NCBI GenBank assembly: GCA_002794735.1
Contig: NBAZ01000019.1
Span: 124,001-188,000 of the forward strand
Source: Pyrrhoderma lamaoense
Lineage: Eukaryota > Basidiomycota > Agaricomycetes > Hymenochaetales > Hymenochaetaceae
Length of the DNA stretch: 64,000 bases
Direction of reading: 5' to 3'
The notes under the pieces were generated by a model. That model ran no database searches. It was not told the origin of the DNA and worked only from the letters and a program-made list of their open reading frames with translations. A program made the translations under genes and the position numbers. Numbering within the stretch: position 1 is the first letter of the stretch; each line of letters begins with the position of its first letter. Below, piece after piece: positions 13,490-25,125 of the stretch.

Positions 13490-15006
13490 ACTTGATAAAA
13501 TATGTACTCTCTATACCTACTATTAATCTCTTTTATATAGCTATTTGGTCGATACTTATCTAGCGTCCTCACCCAGTGAATATTGATATTTGGTTGTTAA
13601 AACGATTATTTTCTGAATTAGTTCCTCGCACGTGTCTTTTTCATCTCTTATCTACATGTAAGGCACTAAGGCACTTTAACACAGTAGCTAACCTTCCTCA
13701 GGTCCCCTGAAAATAGTGATAAATGCCTGGCCCACGTGTAATAAATATCTCGTATGAAAAATCACTACCATTCGGTCTTCCGAGACCTACAACTCACAAA
13801 TTGTGCGTGATCTTCCAGGTGTATAGTAAACTTATTATAGGCTCTTGAACGACTCGTTTCTCATCTCTTACTGTACATGAGGCAAATGAATTCTACGTTG
13901 GTAAATGAGACTTACCGAGGCTACCAACTAGCCATAGTTAAAGCAACTAAGCTGGTAAACAGTCTGCTAGCAGTAAGAACTCCATGTTAAAACATTTTTC
14001 GCGAACTTCACCCTATATGCAATATTAGCAACTCCATGATCTATAGTTACTTTCCGGGGAGAAGATGCTAAACAATTCGCCCTGGACCAGGAGTTCCACG
14101 ATAGCACTTAGAGCTGTAGATACTGTAGGGTATACTGAGGACTATGGAGAAAAAGGCTAACATCAACAAATATAAATGTATACAGAACGTTCACTGGATG
14201 ATAAGAATAGAGCATCTTCATTTGTGATGAATCTTAGGTAGGATATAGCACCGCAGGTGAGTACTTCTATTCTTTGAACTCGGACACAAGGTTACTGCTA
14301 ACTATCACAATTGACTCCCCGCTGGAAGAGCATTTACCGGCTTGGCTATTTTAGTTACAGCTCAGTAAGCCATTCGCTAACCTAAAAGTCATAAGTCTCA
14401 TACATAATACAATGGTAAGAGATAACCAACTCAGAACGTACATGAACATATACGTGCTATACAGTAATCTTACTATAACTCTAGAGTATTCTGTACAGTT
14501 TGCATATCGTAGACTCTATTGAATTGTAATAGTCCTCACAAACTGAAATTCCCACGAATTTTTAAGTGCCACTTTTGGGAGAAAACCGGGCCGATTAATT
14601 GCTTGTGAGTTTAACTTCTACTTTATCTGTTCCTTAGCTGTTCTTGTTCTCGAGTGCAGGTAAAATTATAACATATATTGCTATAACAAGAAGAATGGAT
14701 GTTCCTTATCTCTACAGCATTAATAGAGTTTTCCCATAAGAACTTCTGGTATTAATAACCTGGTAATCAGCAGTCTGTTATTACTGAGGACGCCCTTTGC
14801 GTCTCCCTTTGCATTAGTGCCTCCTGTTCACCTCTGTTTCCTTTGCCCATGTCTTCTTTGCATGATGCTCAGACGTCTTGCATATATTGTACGAGCAAGA
14901 TGCCCTTCTCAGTACACCTTGTTTGCACTCACAACTGCCTGTTCACTGGTTCTTTGAAACCATCCAAACTAACTTGTAACATTCTCAACTCTGTCTGCTA
15001 ACTCTG
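13490..15006. other. AT-rich gap without a recognisable gene
   Basis: No open frame of useful length or similarity occurs on either strand. The last 150 bases become pyrimidine-rich (CTTTGC and TTCTTTGC motifs near 14780-14860), as expected upstream of the next gene. I see no mobile-element ends. Confidence 0.5.
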
Positions 15007-15871
15007 ATGGGTGTCTTACTCTACTTTATAATCCTGACTCTCGTCTGTCTTGTTGGACGTTCGGCAGCTTCATATGCCCGAGAGCGTCGTAAAGCTCTCT
15101 CGCGATCTCGAACTGTCACTCAAACTCAGCAGTATCCTACTGAAAAACCGGTGCGTCTTGAAGCAGAGACAAATGGCACAACTTTACTTGATGAAAAGCA
15201 TGCACTAATTGAAGAGGAGTTGGAGGTAGGCAATACGATGATTAATCCAACTGTCCAAGGCTATGGTCATAGTGAAATGGACAACAGCTTACCAATGTTT
15301 CGCGTCCGTCAGACATTGCTCGGATATAGTCCAAGCTTTGGATATGATTTTGGAGCTATAGATGGGGAAATGAGCGAGGAAGATAAAATGGCACTTCGTA
15401 GGGAATTGAGACAAAGGTTACGAGTTATCATACCCGGAGCTAAGGTATATCTCTCAACGTTTATATATTTCGATCTTATCGGCTAACGATATCACCTTTT
15501 TACTGGCTCTTCTTATGGACGACATGATTACTCAGCCCCCAAAGTTTCGTGATGCCCCACCTCCGTATAGCGAATGCAACAACGGCTTTGTGGCGACCCG
15601 TATGTATAACTCCGTGGCACCACCTATGAAAATACGAAGAGAGACTATATCGAAAAGACCTATCAATGGTCATCATGTGAAAGGTTCAGATGGGACTGAT
15701 AACGAGAAACTCAAGATACGAGTGAACGCAAGTGGCGTTCAAACTCGTGCTCCATCAAGTGATATTAGGTCTCGTACACGAGGCTTACAACGTGTAGGAG
15801 TTATGAGGGTTGGACGTCTTGATAGACAAATGCGTGCAGGTACGGGGCTTGTCTCTGATGAATATGTTTAG
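15007..15871 (+). CDS. Hypothetical single-pass membrane protein
   Basis: I do not recognise the family. The N-terminus (about residues 3-18) is one hydrophobic segment followed by a basic run (RERRKALSRSR), which fits a signal anchor with a cytosolic tail. The body is acidic and polar, then a basic C-terminal part follows. An intron 15445-15535 (GTATAT to CAG, 91 nt) joins VIIPGAK in phase 0 to PPKFRDAPPPYSE; that PPPY motif is a classic binding site for WW domains of Rsp5/Nedd4-type ubiquitin ligases, so the protein may be an adaptor or a sorted cargo (inference). Start is the first ATG after a pyrimidine-rich leader. A second model without the intron would end at 15486. Confidence 0.62.
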
Positions 15872-16568
15872 GCTTAGAGTATCGGAACAATCCCAATTAT
15901 TGGCGTAACTGACAGTTGGAAATCACAAGGCTAAGTAGGAAGACAATTACTATTGGATATTTGAACTGAACTCCTCTCATTTTTCAAAAAAAAGACAATT
16001 TCCTTTTATTTTGATCTTGATTAATGTAAATTAGAATTATAGACTTTTTTTTTGAAAATTCTTTTCGGACTTTCATGGACCAAAACTTGTATTTGTATTG
16101 TATTTTGTTCTTATAATCTCGTCTTTCTTTTTTTTGTATTCTGTATCAAGGACAATCTCTTTTTCTCTTAATTACTTCATTTTTCATGTCTCGTGGAAAT
16201 TCGCAAATAGTGAAATAGTAATATTAATTCAATCCGACTTGTGCTGACTCAGTGACTGCCGTTATTTTTGTTTATTTGTTCATCTAAGAGGCGAGATATT
16301 AATGTCCAAATACAGATACGGCGTTTTTAGTTTGGGGTGCAAACGCGTCTTTGAGGTGAGGTAATAGATACGGAAGCATGTTCAAACTAGATCGAAGAGC
16401 GCGTTTTACTTTCATCGCGCCAATGTTGGGTTTTTAAATGGTAAAATTCCAATTCATCCTTTTTCGGCTAAAATTCAGCTGCATTCAGATCATATATACT
16501 CACTGTATCTTTTAGAGTCGGGCGCTAGGAGGCGACAAAAGGTCATTTCCCTTTGGACATAATTAGAA
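15872..16568. other. Intergenic, T-rich 3' flank then promoter of the next gene
   Basis: Poly-T and T-rich runs at about 15990-16190 probably form the 3' region of the preceding gene. The remainder is the upstream region of the 588-codon gene. I see no further coding frame. Confidence 0.4.
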
Positions 16569-18335
16569 ATGTCTGAGGTTACAGAGACGATCGTGCCGAC
16601 ACGCCTGGACCCATCCTCTGAAGTATCTTCGAAAAGTACTCGAGTCCGAAGTATGCCAGTCAGTGACACTGAACCAGGACACGATGCACAAAGGACGAAG
16701 CGTGTACGCCTTTCTCGGGAAACGGAGTGCGAGTCCTCAACCTCAAAGAGTCTAGTTGAGAACAATGAAAATGAAGAAGATAAAAACCGTATCCTAGAGA
16801 CGGTAAAAATGGTCCAGACCAAAGCACCAAAACAATCTGAAAGCGGAACAGAGGCCGCTTTAGAGACTTCCAAATCGAACGACGAACATAAGACATCACT
16901 TGGGCCACCACTAGCTAAAGACAATAAATTGGAAAGCTCAAGTATCGAGAATGACACACCCCAAACCACAGGACTCCCTCACTCAGAATCCCTATCAGAC
17001 TCATCTATATCTGACTCTGCGTACGCAAGTGGCTCCAGTCAAAATATAGGCCCACACTCCATGTCTACTCCAGAGTGTCGCTCATACTCTGAGTCTTCGC
17101 AGTCAAAACCACAAGATTATCCCGAATCTTTGGAAGAGCTGATAAAGCACTTAGATTTTTCACCATATTGTACCTCAAATCCTAAAGGTGGACATGACGA
17201 GATTCAGTTCAGGCTATCTGAACTAGCTCGAAGGCTCCTCAATCAACATTATCTAGTCATACGAGCGCCAAAGAAACAAAGAGGCTTCACTATATCTAAA
17301 TTTTTCCCTTTTGGTGGTGATAGAGCTAAGGATGGGGAGGTTCATGAGGAGGTTTATGAGCTACTTGAAGTGGAGTGCTATCTCAGAGCTACTGGGCATA
17401 TGGATCCTTACGCTCACGCGACTCATGAGCAGAGTATTTCAGGTCGATGGTATGTACACACTTTCAGCCATTTGTTTGACTCGTATTTAGCTGATTCAAT
17501 ATCTCTCAGGTATTTCCACCGCACATGCCAACGATCTCCTGTTGAGTCATCATCAACCACTGGCTTAACAATCAACGGACCAAAGACGAAGGCCGCAGGC
17601 TATCGAGGTGGCACGCGAAAGGGGCTAGATCTGACGTTTGGCGCCCCTGTACTTCTATCTTCATCAACTCAATTAAACTCAACAGTGGATAATCAAGATT
17701 CTGACGCGCCTACTCCTCGAGGTGGTGTATTGATACGCTCCATAAGGCGCGTATCAGATGAAGCTGTAATCTCCGGCCCTTCTCTTATTGTAGATGAAAT
17801 TTTACGAGTCTGTAACTCGAAAAGCGTTGCAGAACTTGTTAAAGAGAAATTGGGCGGTAATCTTAATTCCCTTATCCCGTCCAATTCTATGCATTCTATC
17901 TTTCTTCGTTATCGGCCACCGGAATCTAGGCAGAGGCTTATAGTATACCACTCCCCACGAGTTGGCCTCGATTTATCTCAAGTACATGAAGCTTCCACTC
18001 CTGCCAATCCGCGTGTTACCTTCGTTCAAAAGCACTATCGCTTTTTTGTCCGACCAAAGCTGCTGACTGCGAACGGTCGACCACAAACTTTTCTTGGGGT
18101 GTACAAACTCTTGACTGAATCAGAAATTATCACGGATTCAGCAGTCCGTAAAGAAGTCGCAGAGCTTACTGGTATAAGCGATAGATGTGTACAGAAATAT
18201 GCTGATTGGTATAATAACGGACTTAAAAATGAATCGGTGAAGTTAACTGACTTTTATGGTCCACCTGGGAAGGGCGTCTCTTCTTCTCCAGAGCTTTATC
18301 TCCGCATGATGGGTACCTTGGAACGGGCATCTTAG
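16569..18335 (+). CDS. Intronless protein with an alkyladenine-glycosylase-like domain
   Basis: The 588-residue frame has no intron. Residues 1-185 are Ser/Thr/Glu-rich and disordered. From about residue 190 the order of motifs recalls the MPG/AAG fold of 3-methyladenine DNA glycosylases: LARRLLNQHYLVI (strand after the LLG-type helix), LLEVECYLR (compare ETEAY, with the catalytic Glu kept), GRWYVH, GYRGGTRKGLDLTFG, GVLIRSIRR (compare VLIRA) and ISGPSLIVDEIL (compare GPGKL). A long C-terminal extension follows (LGVYKLLTESEII and so on). This is inference from motif order, not a database match. If right, it would be a DNA-base repair or sensing enzyme. It is fully intact, unlike several neighbours, and its lack of introns is unusual here. 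Confidence 0.65.
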   Translation: MSEVTETIVPTRLDPSSEVSSKSTRVRSMPVSDTEPGHDAQRTKRVRLSRETECESSTSKSLVENNENEEDKNRILETVKMVQTKAPKQSESGTEAALETSKSNDEHKTSLGPPLAKDNKLESSSIENDTPQTTGLPHSESLSDSSISDSAYASGSSQNIGPHSMSTPECRSYSESSQSKPQDYPESLEELIKHLDFSPYCTSNPKGGHDEIQFRLSELARRLLNQHYLVIRAPKKQRGFTISKFFPFGGDRAKDGEVHEEVYELLEVECYLRATGHMDPYAHATHEQSISGRWYVHTFSHLFDSYLADSISLRYFHRTCQRSPVESSSTTGLTINGPKTKAAGYRGGTRKGLDLTFGAPVLLSSSTQLNSTVDNQDSDAPTPRGGVLIRSIRRVSDEAVISGPSLIVDEILRVCNSKSVAELVKEKLGGNLNSLIPSNSMHSIFLRYRPPESRQRLIVYHSPRVGLDLSQVHEASTPANPRVTFVQKHYRFFVRPKLLTANGRPQTFLGVYKLLTESEIITDSAVRKEVAELTGISDRCVQKYADWYNNGLKNESVKLTDFYGPPGKGVSSSPELYLRMMGTLERAS

Positions 18336-19925
18336 ATAACGAAGTTTCGTTCGTTGTTATAATAGATAATATTTTTTTCTCGCTAGAGACCCTTTGTAGT
18401 CATATCTGTACTAGTAGTTAACTTTCGGCTTTTCTCAGTAGTTCTGTAGATTTCTGTAATTATAATTTTTGAATTCCAAATGTAAGATATACAAGAGAAA
18501 CCTGATTGTTGATGTGCATCGTAGAATTGATGGTAACTCTAAAAATAGAAAAATGGCTAAGTTCTTGTTTACAACATACTTTTTAATGTCTGTCCAGAGA
18601 AAAAGGCACACGAGCTACTATATACTGATCTAAATACGATTGTCTGTATCAATTTAGTCTATACTGACTAGAGGTATCTTTGCCAGACCGGAAAGTTGAC
18701 CAGAAAAGTCTTGTTCTTAACCATTCACTACGCGAATTTTTGCATGTACTTATATCATAGATTCTCCATTTCCAATCAAAATTCTCTCTAGCTACCTTCA
18801 TTCTCAATTCTTCCTCCGCAGTACTAGAATCATCATGAGGTCTTTCATTACAAGAATTAGATCTAGTCCCTTCAGAAGTCTTCTTCATTTCATATCATCT
18901 AGAAGCTATATTGAATGTCTTGTAAGAAGTTCCCTCATCTACTACTTCGTAAGGTGAAAGCCGAGCTCCCTCGGATCAGTTTGTTAGATCCGTCTACAGA
19001 AGGGGGTGATTCCCGATAGAATATATTCGTTTCTACTAGGTATAGTCAAAAAAAATCGAGACCATGATTGAGAGATTTGCTGTAGAGCTGTAAGCGCACT
19101 CGGGTTGACTTTTTATCATGTATGGTGTGTTAAGAGGTATTCAATCCTGTTGTTACAGAAGAATATTCGACCATCAGACCCTTTTACATTTTGCGATGAA
19201 TAGCGAGATCAAGTTTACTGATGGAGAATATATTCGGCTTTGAGCTGTGCACATCTATAGAGAAAGTTCATACATTTCAATAGGTTCTAGAGTTAGACCA
19301 TTCGAAACCTCTTTCAACATGACGAGTAAAACTGTTGTAGTAGACTCAGAAAGCCCTAGGACTTAGAACACAGATCAATTTTCTGGAGAAGAGCTTCTAA
19401 TATTAACAGTGACAGTTTTTGAGACTCTGTAACTGAAGTATTATAGATAGCACCAGCACAAGGTACAAGTAAGCATCCAGATATACGTTTAATTTAGTTA
19501 GATGTCCTTCTTGACTTTTTTCGTGGTGTCTTGAATGCTTGCTTAAGGACGTGGTTTTATTTATATACTCAAGCACGTGGTCGGAACTTCTTTCGCTGAG
19601 ATCGACGCTGATGTAACACAGCGGAAAGGTCATCACATATATGTAGTGACGCCTGATTGTGGGGGGTGAGTTCGAAACAACGACGACGGCGAACGAACGA
19701 ACGACAGAGAGTCGACAGTATCCCTCATTGTCTTTGACGCGAACAAAGTCTCTCAACTGCTCTCCTCTCAACGCGGAGTCCTCGTTGCTCTCACATTTCG
19801 TTTTATCTCTTGCCTCGTGGTTGACAGCCCGCATCCAGCATATTTTTCTTCCTCCACTTCGTCCCTCAGGCTCAAGTATCCTTTCATCTGGTACATCTAC
19901 TACTTAGACTCTGGGACTATTGCCA
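18336..19925. other. Intergenic gap
   Basis: No gene is supported. A minus-strand frame at 19403-19834 has no recognisable motif and overlaps the GC-richer promoter of the next plus-strand gene. The last 250 bases carry the C/T-rich tracts typical of promoters in this window. Confidence 0.45.
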
Positions 19926-21364
19926 ATGTCTTCTTCTTACTCTAGCACCGTCGCCCGCCTTCAAGTAAATGCTAATTCTGTTGAGGATGAAGCGCCAATG
20001 CCTCTTTCCGATCTCGTCCGTACTGCAGAGACGAGTCGTCTGAGAAGAATGGGTGCCATTTCAGGTGCACATCGAGCACGACGTACTCAGACACGAACAC
20101 AAGATCAAGCTCAATCTCAGTCCCAGTCTACACAAGCTTCGTCCCGCCCTTCAGCTTCACTATCTGCGCCAAACGCGAACGGCGGTCAATGGTCCGCTGC
20201 GGTCGGAAGCACAGTATCAGCTTATCCTTGGGCTACGTCCGGTGCGACTCCGTATGGCAGCTCGTTACCAGTTCCTGGAAACGATATAGATGATGATTCG
20301 GGTAAGGCTGATGATGGCGTGGGCGACGGAGAAGGATATGCAATCTATTGCGGCGCAGAAAGTCCCGAATTTGGGTCCGACGAACCCTATAAAGTCAGTC
20401 CATTGCCACAGCCTTTACCTTTTGCTCCGACGCCCTTCGCATCCTACTCGGCAACTCCCACTAATTATGGCTTGGATCGGAGAACGCCAAGAAACCGTAC
20501 ATCAACTGGCTGTGGTGCTTTAGTTCATGCTCATGCCTCGCCGCGAGCTCGACATGGTACGTGGGCGGCTCGTGGGTCAGCTGGGTCAGCTGTTGTACCC
20601 ATGGATAAATGCTACTTCTCACGTGGGGGGCAGCCGAAGCAATTTGCGTGCGGATGTAGATGGCATGGGGTGGGATGCTCAAAATGGTATGTGACTTTTA
20701 CTTAAATCCTCAGAGAGACATCATTTTTCTGACCCTTTCTAATTATCAACTTCATTGACTATAGTGGAAATGCACTTGGCCATATCTATGTCCCTTGTCA
20801 AGCTGTGAACTCTTCTTCTCGTTCTAATAACGCGAATCAATCTTCTACAAATGTATCTTCTCAGTGTCATTACACATTTTATGCAGACGCCGTCAGCTCA
20901 GATCCGGGCTTCGACTTTCCCCGGCAGCTCTGGCTCGGCACCATTCGCATTCGGTTGCCAGCAACTCTTCAAGAGGAAATGGACGTACCACAGTGGCTGG
21001 TCTTTCAAACCCCGATTTCTCGGGCTCTTACTTGCCAGCTGGAGAATATGCATATAATTATAGTTCAAATTCGCTTTCAAATTCAGGCGGTACTATTTTC
21101 TCACCTGGTTTCTATGGCTATACGGAGCAAGGAGACGCAGAAGGGGAGGCAGAACAAGATATTGATTCTGACCCAGACTACGATCAAAATTCAAGAAGAG
21201 AGAGGGAAGGAGGTTTTGATGCTAATGGAGTGCCTGTTGGTATTGGAAATGATAATGAAGGGGAACTTGAGCCTGGCTCCCCAGACAAGCCTCCAGCAGA
21301 TACCAACGGACCTAATTCTATAAGAAGCTCCGGAAGGTCGTTGATGCTGTGGCCAGCTCGGTAG
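19926..21364 (+). CDS. Cys-rich low-complexity protein, unknown function
   Basis: The N-terminal 220 residues are low-complexity (Ser, Gln, Pro, Ala; an SQSQSQSTQ-type stretch). Then a short Cys/His motif appears: CGCRWHGVGCSKCGN, the last part after an intron (about 20685-20763) in frame, followed by ALGHIYVPC. Four or more closely spaced Cys plus His suggest a zinc-binding knuckle of a type I cannot name. The C-terminus is acidic (GDAEGEAEQDIDSDPDYD). I chose the ATG at 19926. Between the Cys-rich part and the acidic tail the frame changes with no intron; the best place is the GGG at 20906-20908, again one base short. The protein is probably nuclear or a scaffold, but this is a guess. Confidence 0.6.
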
Positions 21365-22050
21365 ATACTCGATGTCATCTTGCTAGCACACTACTACCAT
21401 ATCCACGTACCTTCATAATCATGAAGCTATAGAGCTTCTCATGGATCAGCCTACTCGCTCAAATATTCGGACGTCATGACGTTTCTCCACTTCTTCATGC
21501 CTAAAATTCATCTCCCCACTTCTGCTTGGATCTTGCTTTCTTCTTCGTCTCCTCCCCCTTCTTCAAGAATAGCAGGTCTTTAATTCATCTTGATGATCAT
21601 TAGTTTTAGTCTCACCTCTCCTTTAATTCGGATCCCCCTTCGTAATATCTTTGCCCTATTTCTTGTCTTTATATCTTACTCAGCAATTCACGATTCTCAG
21701 TTTTACGACATAGTATATATCCTATTATACATATATCTCATGACACCTATACTTAGCTATGACATTTTCTTAGTACTTCTTTACATATACTGATTATATA
21801 TACTAGATTTTTTTACCTTTCATATAGGCCCATGAGTTGAATGCTAAGGAAAGAGTAGGATCATTAAAGGTATATTCATTGTAGTTGGTTTAAGAAAAAA
21901 CTTCTATAAACTACATGGATGCGCAAGTCTTCATAGTGAAGTTGAGAACAAATTATATCTAATAGTACACGAAAAAGAGAAGATGCAAGAGATAAATTAA
22001 CGATACAAATTTGAAGAAGGAAGACCCAAAAGGATAGAAATGAATACCGT
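21365..22050. other. Intergenic between two convergent genes
   Basis: This gap lies between the 3' ends of a plus-strand and a minus-strand gene and is T-rich on the left. I see no coding frame; it most likely contains both 3' UTRs and polyadenylation regions. Confidence 0.4.
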
Positions 22051-23165
22051 TCAAAGGAAGAAGGTTAATAATAGTGTTACAATAATCTCATCTAGAACAC
22101 GATCACTCTCGACACCTGCGCCCGCACCCGTGACTTCTAGGACAGCAGTTTTGGGCAATAGGCCTCCATGAACTACTGGTGAACCTGATGAAGTAGAAGA
22201 AGATTTGTGATAAGTCGAAGGTAAAAAAGGGCGAAGATATGTCGCTAATTTATTATTCTGGCCATCATAAAGCTTTATATTCAGAACCCGAAAATAATAA
22301 TCGTCAAAAATAGTCAGCCTAAGTTCATTCATCTAAAAGATATTATTATAGCGTACTTTTGGTGTAGGAGTTGAGAGTTTCCAGCGAAGTTCCTCTCCCG
22401 TTAATGAACGGAATACCCGTGTACTTTTTTTCGACTATCAGTGAGATGTAAAATTAATAACAAATTAATTAATTACCTAGAAAACAATTTCCCCCTTCGT
22501 AAATATTCGCCAGCTGCACCTGATTTACCATTAAAGTGTAACATCACAGGCGAAAAGGAGAACGGCCTCCGTTCAATTGCGGCTACGAAGATCTCTTTCT
22601 CGTCATCATCTTCGTGATCGCTAGCATACTGATCTTCTCCTTCATTGATGGGAGATAACGGAGGTCCATGGCCACTTGAGCTTGGGGCACGTTTTGAAGA
22701 TTGTCGGGAGCTTGACGTGCTGGAGCTACGGCCTCGGCCTAAGGCTTGTCCGTTTGCTGTAGCCGTGCGTAGAAGGCCAGAGCCAGAAGAAGGCTTGCGT
22801 ATGCGATATATCGATGTGACTTCGCAAGTTGTTCCCAATCCAAGTTTCTCCAGAGCATTTCTATGCTTCCTCTCTGTGTGAAATTGGTTTACCGCAGGAG
22901 AAGATTTTGATAAAATTGAATTAGAATAAAAAGGTGCCTTGATTGTCGATGATGAAACTGATGAAGCAGACACTATACGGGTGGCAACGCGATAACGAGG
23001 GACTCCATCTGGTCCTAGAAATAATGCATCACGAGGATCGTGATTAGAGAGTGTCAGAGTAAGAGTTCCGCGTTCGGGTGCATCAAACTCAAAAAAACTT
23101 TGAGTTCGTGCTCGCATTCTTGGATGTGGCCTCAGTCTTGGGACTGCTTGAGCTTCATCTTCCAT
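22051..23165 (-). CDS. DUF6593-type protein
   Basis: This family is common and expanded in mushroom-forming fungi and has no established function. Seen: LTLSNHDPRDALFLGPDGVPRYRV near the N-terminus, the family opening; a Ser-rich loop; then a small exon with SLTGEELRWKL; then LTIFDDYYF, YDGQNNKLATYL and a closing DRVLDEIIVTLLL typical of the domain end. Exon 1 is 23165 to about 22482. An intron using the AAAAG acceptor (about 22481-22423) gives KLFS-STRVF in frame. The next joint is odd: 24 bases from GTACGC to CTTTTAG at about 22357-22334 contain an in-frame stop yet start with GT, end with AG and leave the frame unchanged. Either it is a very short intron or the gene has a nonsense mutation. 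Confidence 0.78.
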
Positions 23166-24135
23166 ATTTCAAAGTATGATTTGTTCAATGAGACTAGTTT
23201 AGACGTCGAATTAAAGGATTAGACAATTTGGAAGAGAGAGCAGGTTAGGTTCCGTTGACTTGAGAGTCCCAAAGTCCCGGTCAACGTCGACCGTCAAAGT
23301 CAACCGACGTTGAAGAGAGGTGCTTTCGAGCATAGCTTTGCTGACATTTCCATGACAATATTAGTGATATATGGAGTTTGAACATGGTCGCATCGCTGTC
23401 GACTTTAAGGACTTGAAGGGGAAATGTTATGTCAATCTAAATCACCAAATCAGGTATGATAGTTATGTAATATGTTTTTCACTCACTGATTGAGACAAGT
23501 CACACCAGGCTAAAAACTTTCTATCAGGCTTAGTATCTAATATCTCCGACTTAGAAGACGTTATTGCCTGCAACTCATTCGACAGCTCTCTAATCCTGAA
23601 CCAAATCATGATACGGACTTATGACTCTGCAACGTCTCAAAGCAACTACCCCTTGGAGCAAAGATCAAAAATTATTCTCAGCTTGTCTCCATTTATCAAG
23701 TTGACGACTTTTTTTAGTGAAGATCACTCTTAGATCCCATAAAATAAGAAATATATAAGCTCTGCTGATAAGGAGTTAATGATGAATGGCCGAATGCGAC
23801 CCCAGGCTTTTGACTCCCGTTAAGTCCTTCACAAAACCTGCGTGAGGTTCTAGCAGCATGGGCCACATCTGATTTATTTTTATTCATCCAAACTTTGCCA
23901 TTTCTATCCAATTGCGTTCAAAGTGTAGTTTCACATATATTATTCACAGCGCTGTGAACTCAGGTTTCCGTTCATTATTTGTTTTACCGCTTCGACGGAG
24001 TAGACATCCTTCCCTTCTTTTCAAGACGCCACGTCCTCTGGTAATCAATCGTGCGATCAGCATTATACCTCCTTACATACACTCTCCTCTCCGCATTATT
24101 GAAACTTGGTACTTGAAACCTCTCCAGGACCCTTA
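23166..24135. promoter_or_regulatory. Divergent intergenic region
   Basis: It separates a minus-strand and a plus-strand gene pointing away from each other, so both promoters are here. A repeated TCAAC/GTTGAC pattern occurs at about 23257-23312 (GTTGACTTGAG, GGTCAACGTCGACCG, AAGTCAACCGACGTTGAA), a cluster of GTCAAC and GTTGAC half-sites that could bind a regulator. No gene is seen. Confidence 0.4.
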
Positions 24136-25125
24136 ATGACAAACGTTGGAAATCTCTCAAAGAGTGGGCATGGGCGACTGAGATTATCAGTTCGTCCTGC
24201 ATCTGTTGCAGATAGCGCCGAAATAACTAGTATCTGCCTACAATCCTTACTTACTTCCATTTCTCCAACTCCTCTTAAGTCCGGCTTATCATCAGGATCA
24301 CCACTGAAGGGTAGGAAAGTAGGGTCTCATTATTCGAGAAAGGTCGCGGGACGTGTCCTTCATCCAGCACTTCCTGCGGAAGTTAGGGCTCTCCCATACC
24401 TTCATCTACCTTCAGGATTTGGTTTTGTACTTGTAGAGTCTAAGGATGACGCTCCAGATACACGTAACTCCCATTTTTCCATGTCGTTAACCATCTCCCA
24501 GAAGAGATTGAAAAGTCTTCATCGCCAAATTTGGGACCTTCGTTAAAGAAGAATGTTCATTGGGAAATGGATTCAGATGTATCGGATGTAGACACAAATG
24601 CCTCTTCCTCATTTTCTACCTCCTCGTCTTCTTCTGCTACAACCTTGTCCTCATACTCACATTCTCCTTCAAACTCTATTTCGACAACTGATACCTCAAT
24701 GACAAACTCAAACAGTGACGAGCGCATCGTAGGCTATGTTGTGGAACACTACACCCAACTCAATTCATGCGTGAGGCTGATGCAACGTGGTGGCCTGCCA
24801 TGCGACTACAGTATCCAGAGGATCTTGCTGGTACGCCACTAGACCGCCACTTCATTGGACTGATACACAAAAATGGCGGCTGTGGTTGTGGTAGTGGGAA
24901 AGTTAAGAGTGACTGTAGGGAGTGTGACGAGAGGAGTGGACTAGGGAAGAAAGATATCCGTTGAATCGGCATCCTGGCTCAACCATGTTTGGTCCCGCTC
25001 AAATACATCTAGGAGTGCTTGGAAAATATAAGGAACATGGTTGTGATCGGTTACTTGTAGACGTTGTCTTGCGTTATCTGCGAGGGAAAACGAAAGATCA
25101 AGAAACAAAAGTCCCTTTGTCATGA
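24136..25125 (+). CDS. GNAT-like N-acetyltransferase, frame-broken
   Basis: GNAT enzymes move an acetyl group from acetyl-CoA to an amine. The sequence shows a GNAT-like opening (LRLSVRPASVADSAEI), an IVGYVV strand after a Ser/Thr-rich insertion of about 60 residues, and an end reading FGPAQIHLGVLGKYKEHGCDRLL, which resembles the acetyl-CoA-binding strand, loop and helix, though the loop is not the canonical Q/RxxGxG. Reading it as one protein needs three frame changes: TTT at 24530-24532, AATTCATG at 24762-24768 and TT at 24961-24962. Each needs the same thing, one missing base at or next to a short run. The start is the ATG at 24136. If the breaks are real it is a pseudogene. Confidence 0.5.

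Noticed and set aside
16490..16969. Minus-strand open frame of 159 codons
   Set aside because: Antisense of the disordered N-terminus of the 588-residue protein.
19403..19834. Minus-strand frame of 143 codons
   Set aside because: Overlaps the promoter of the plus-strand gene; no recognisable motif.
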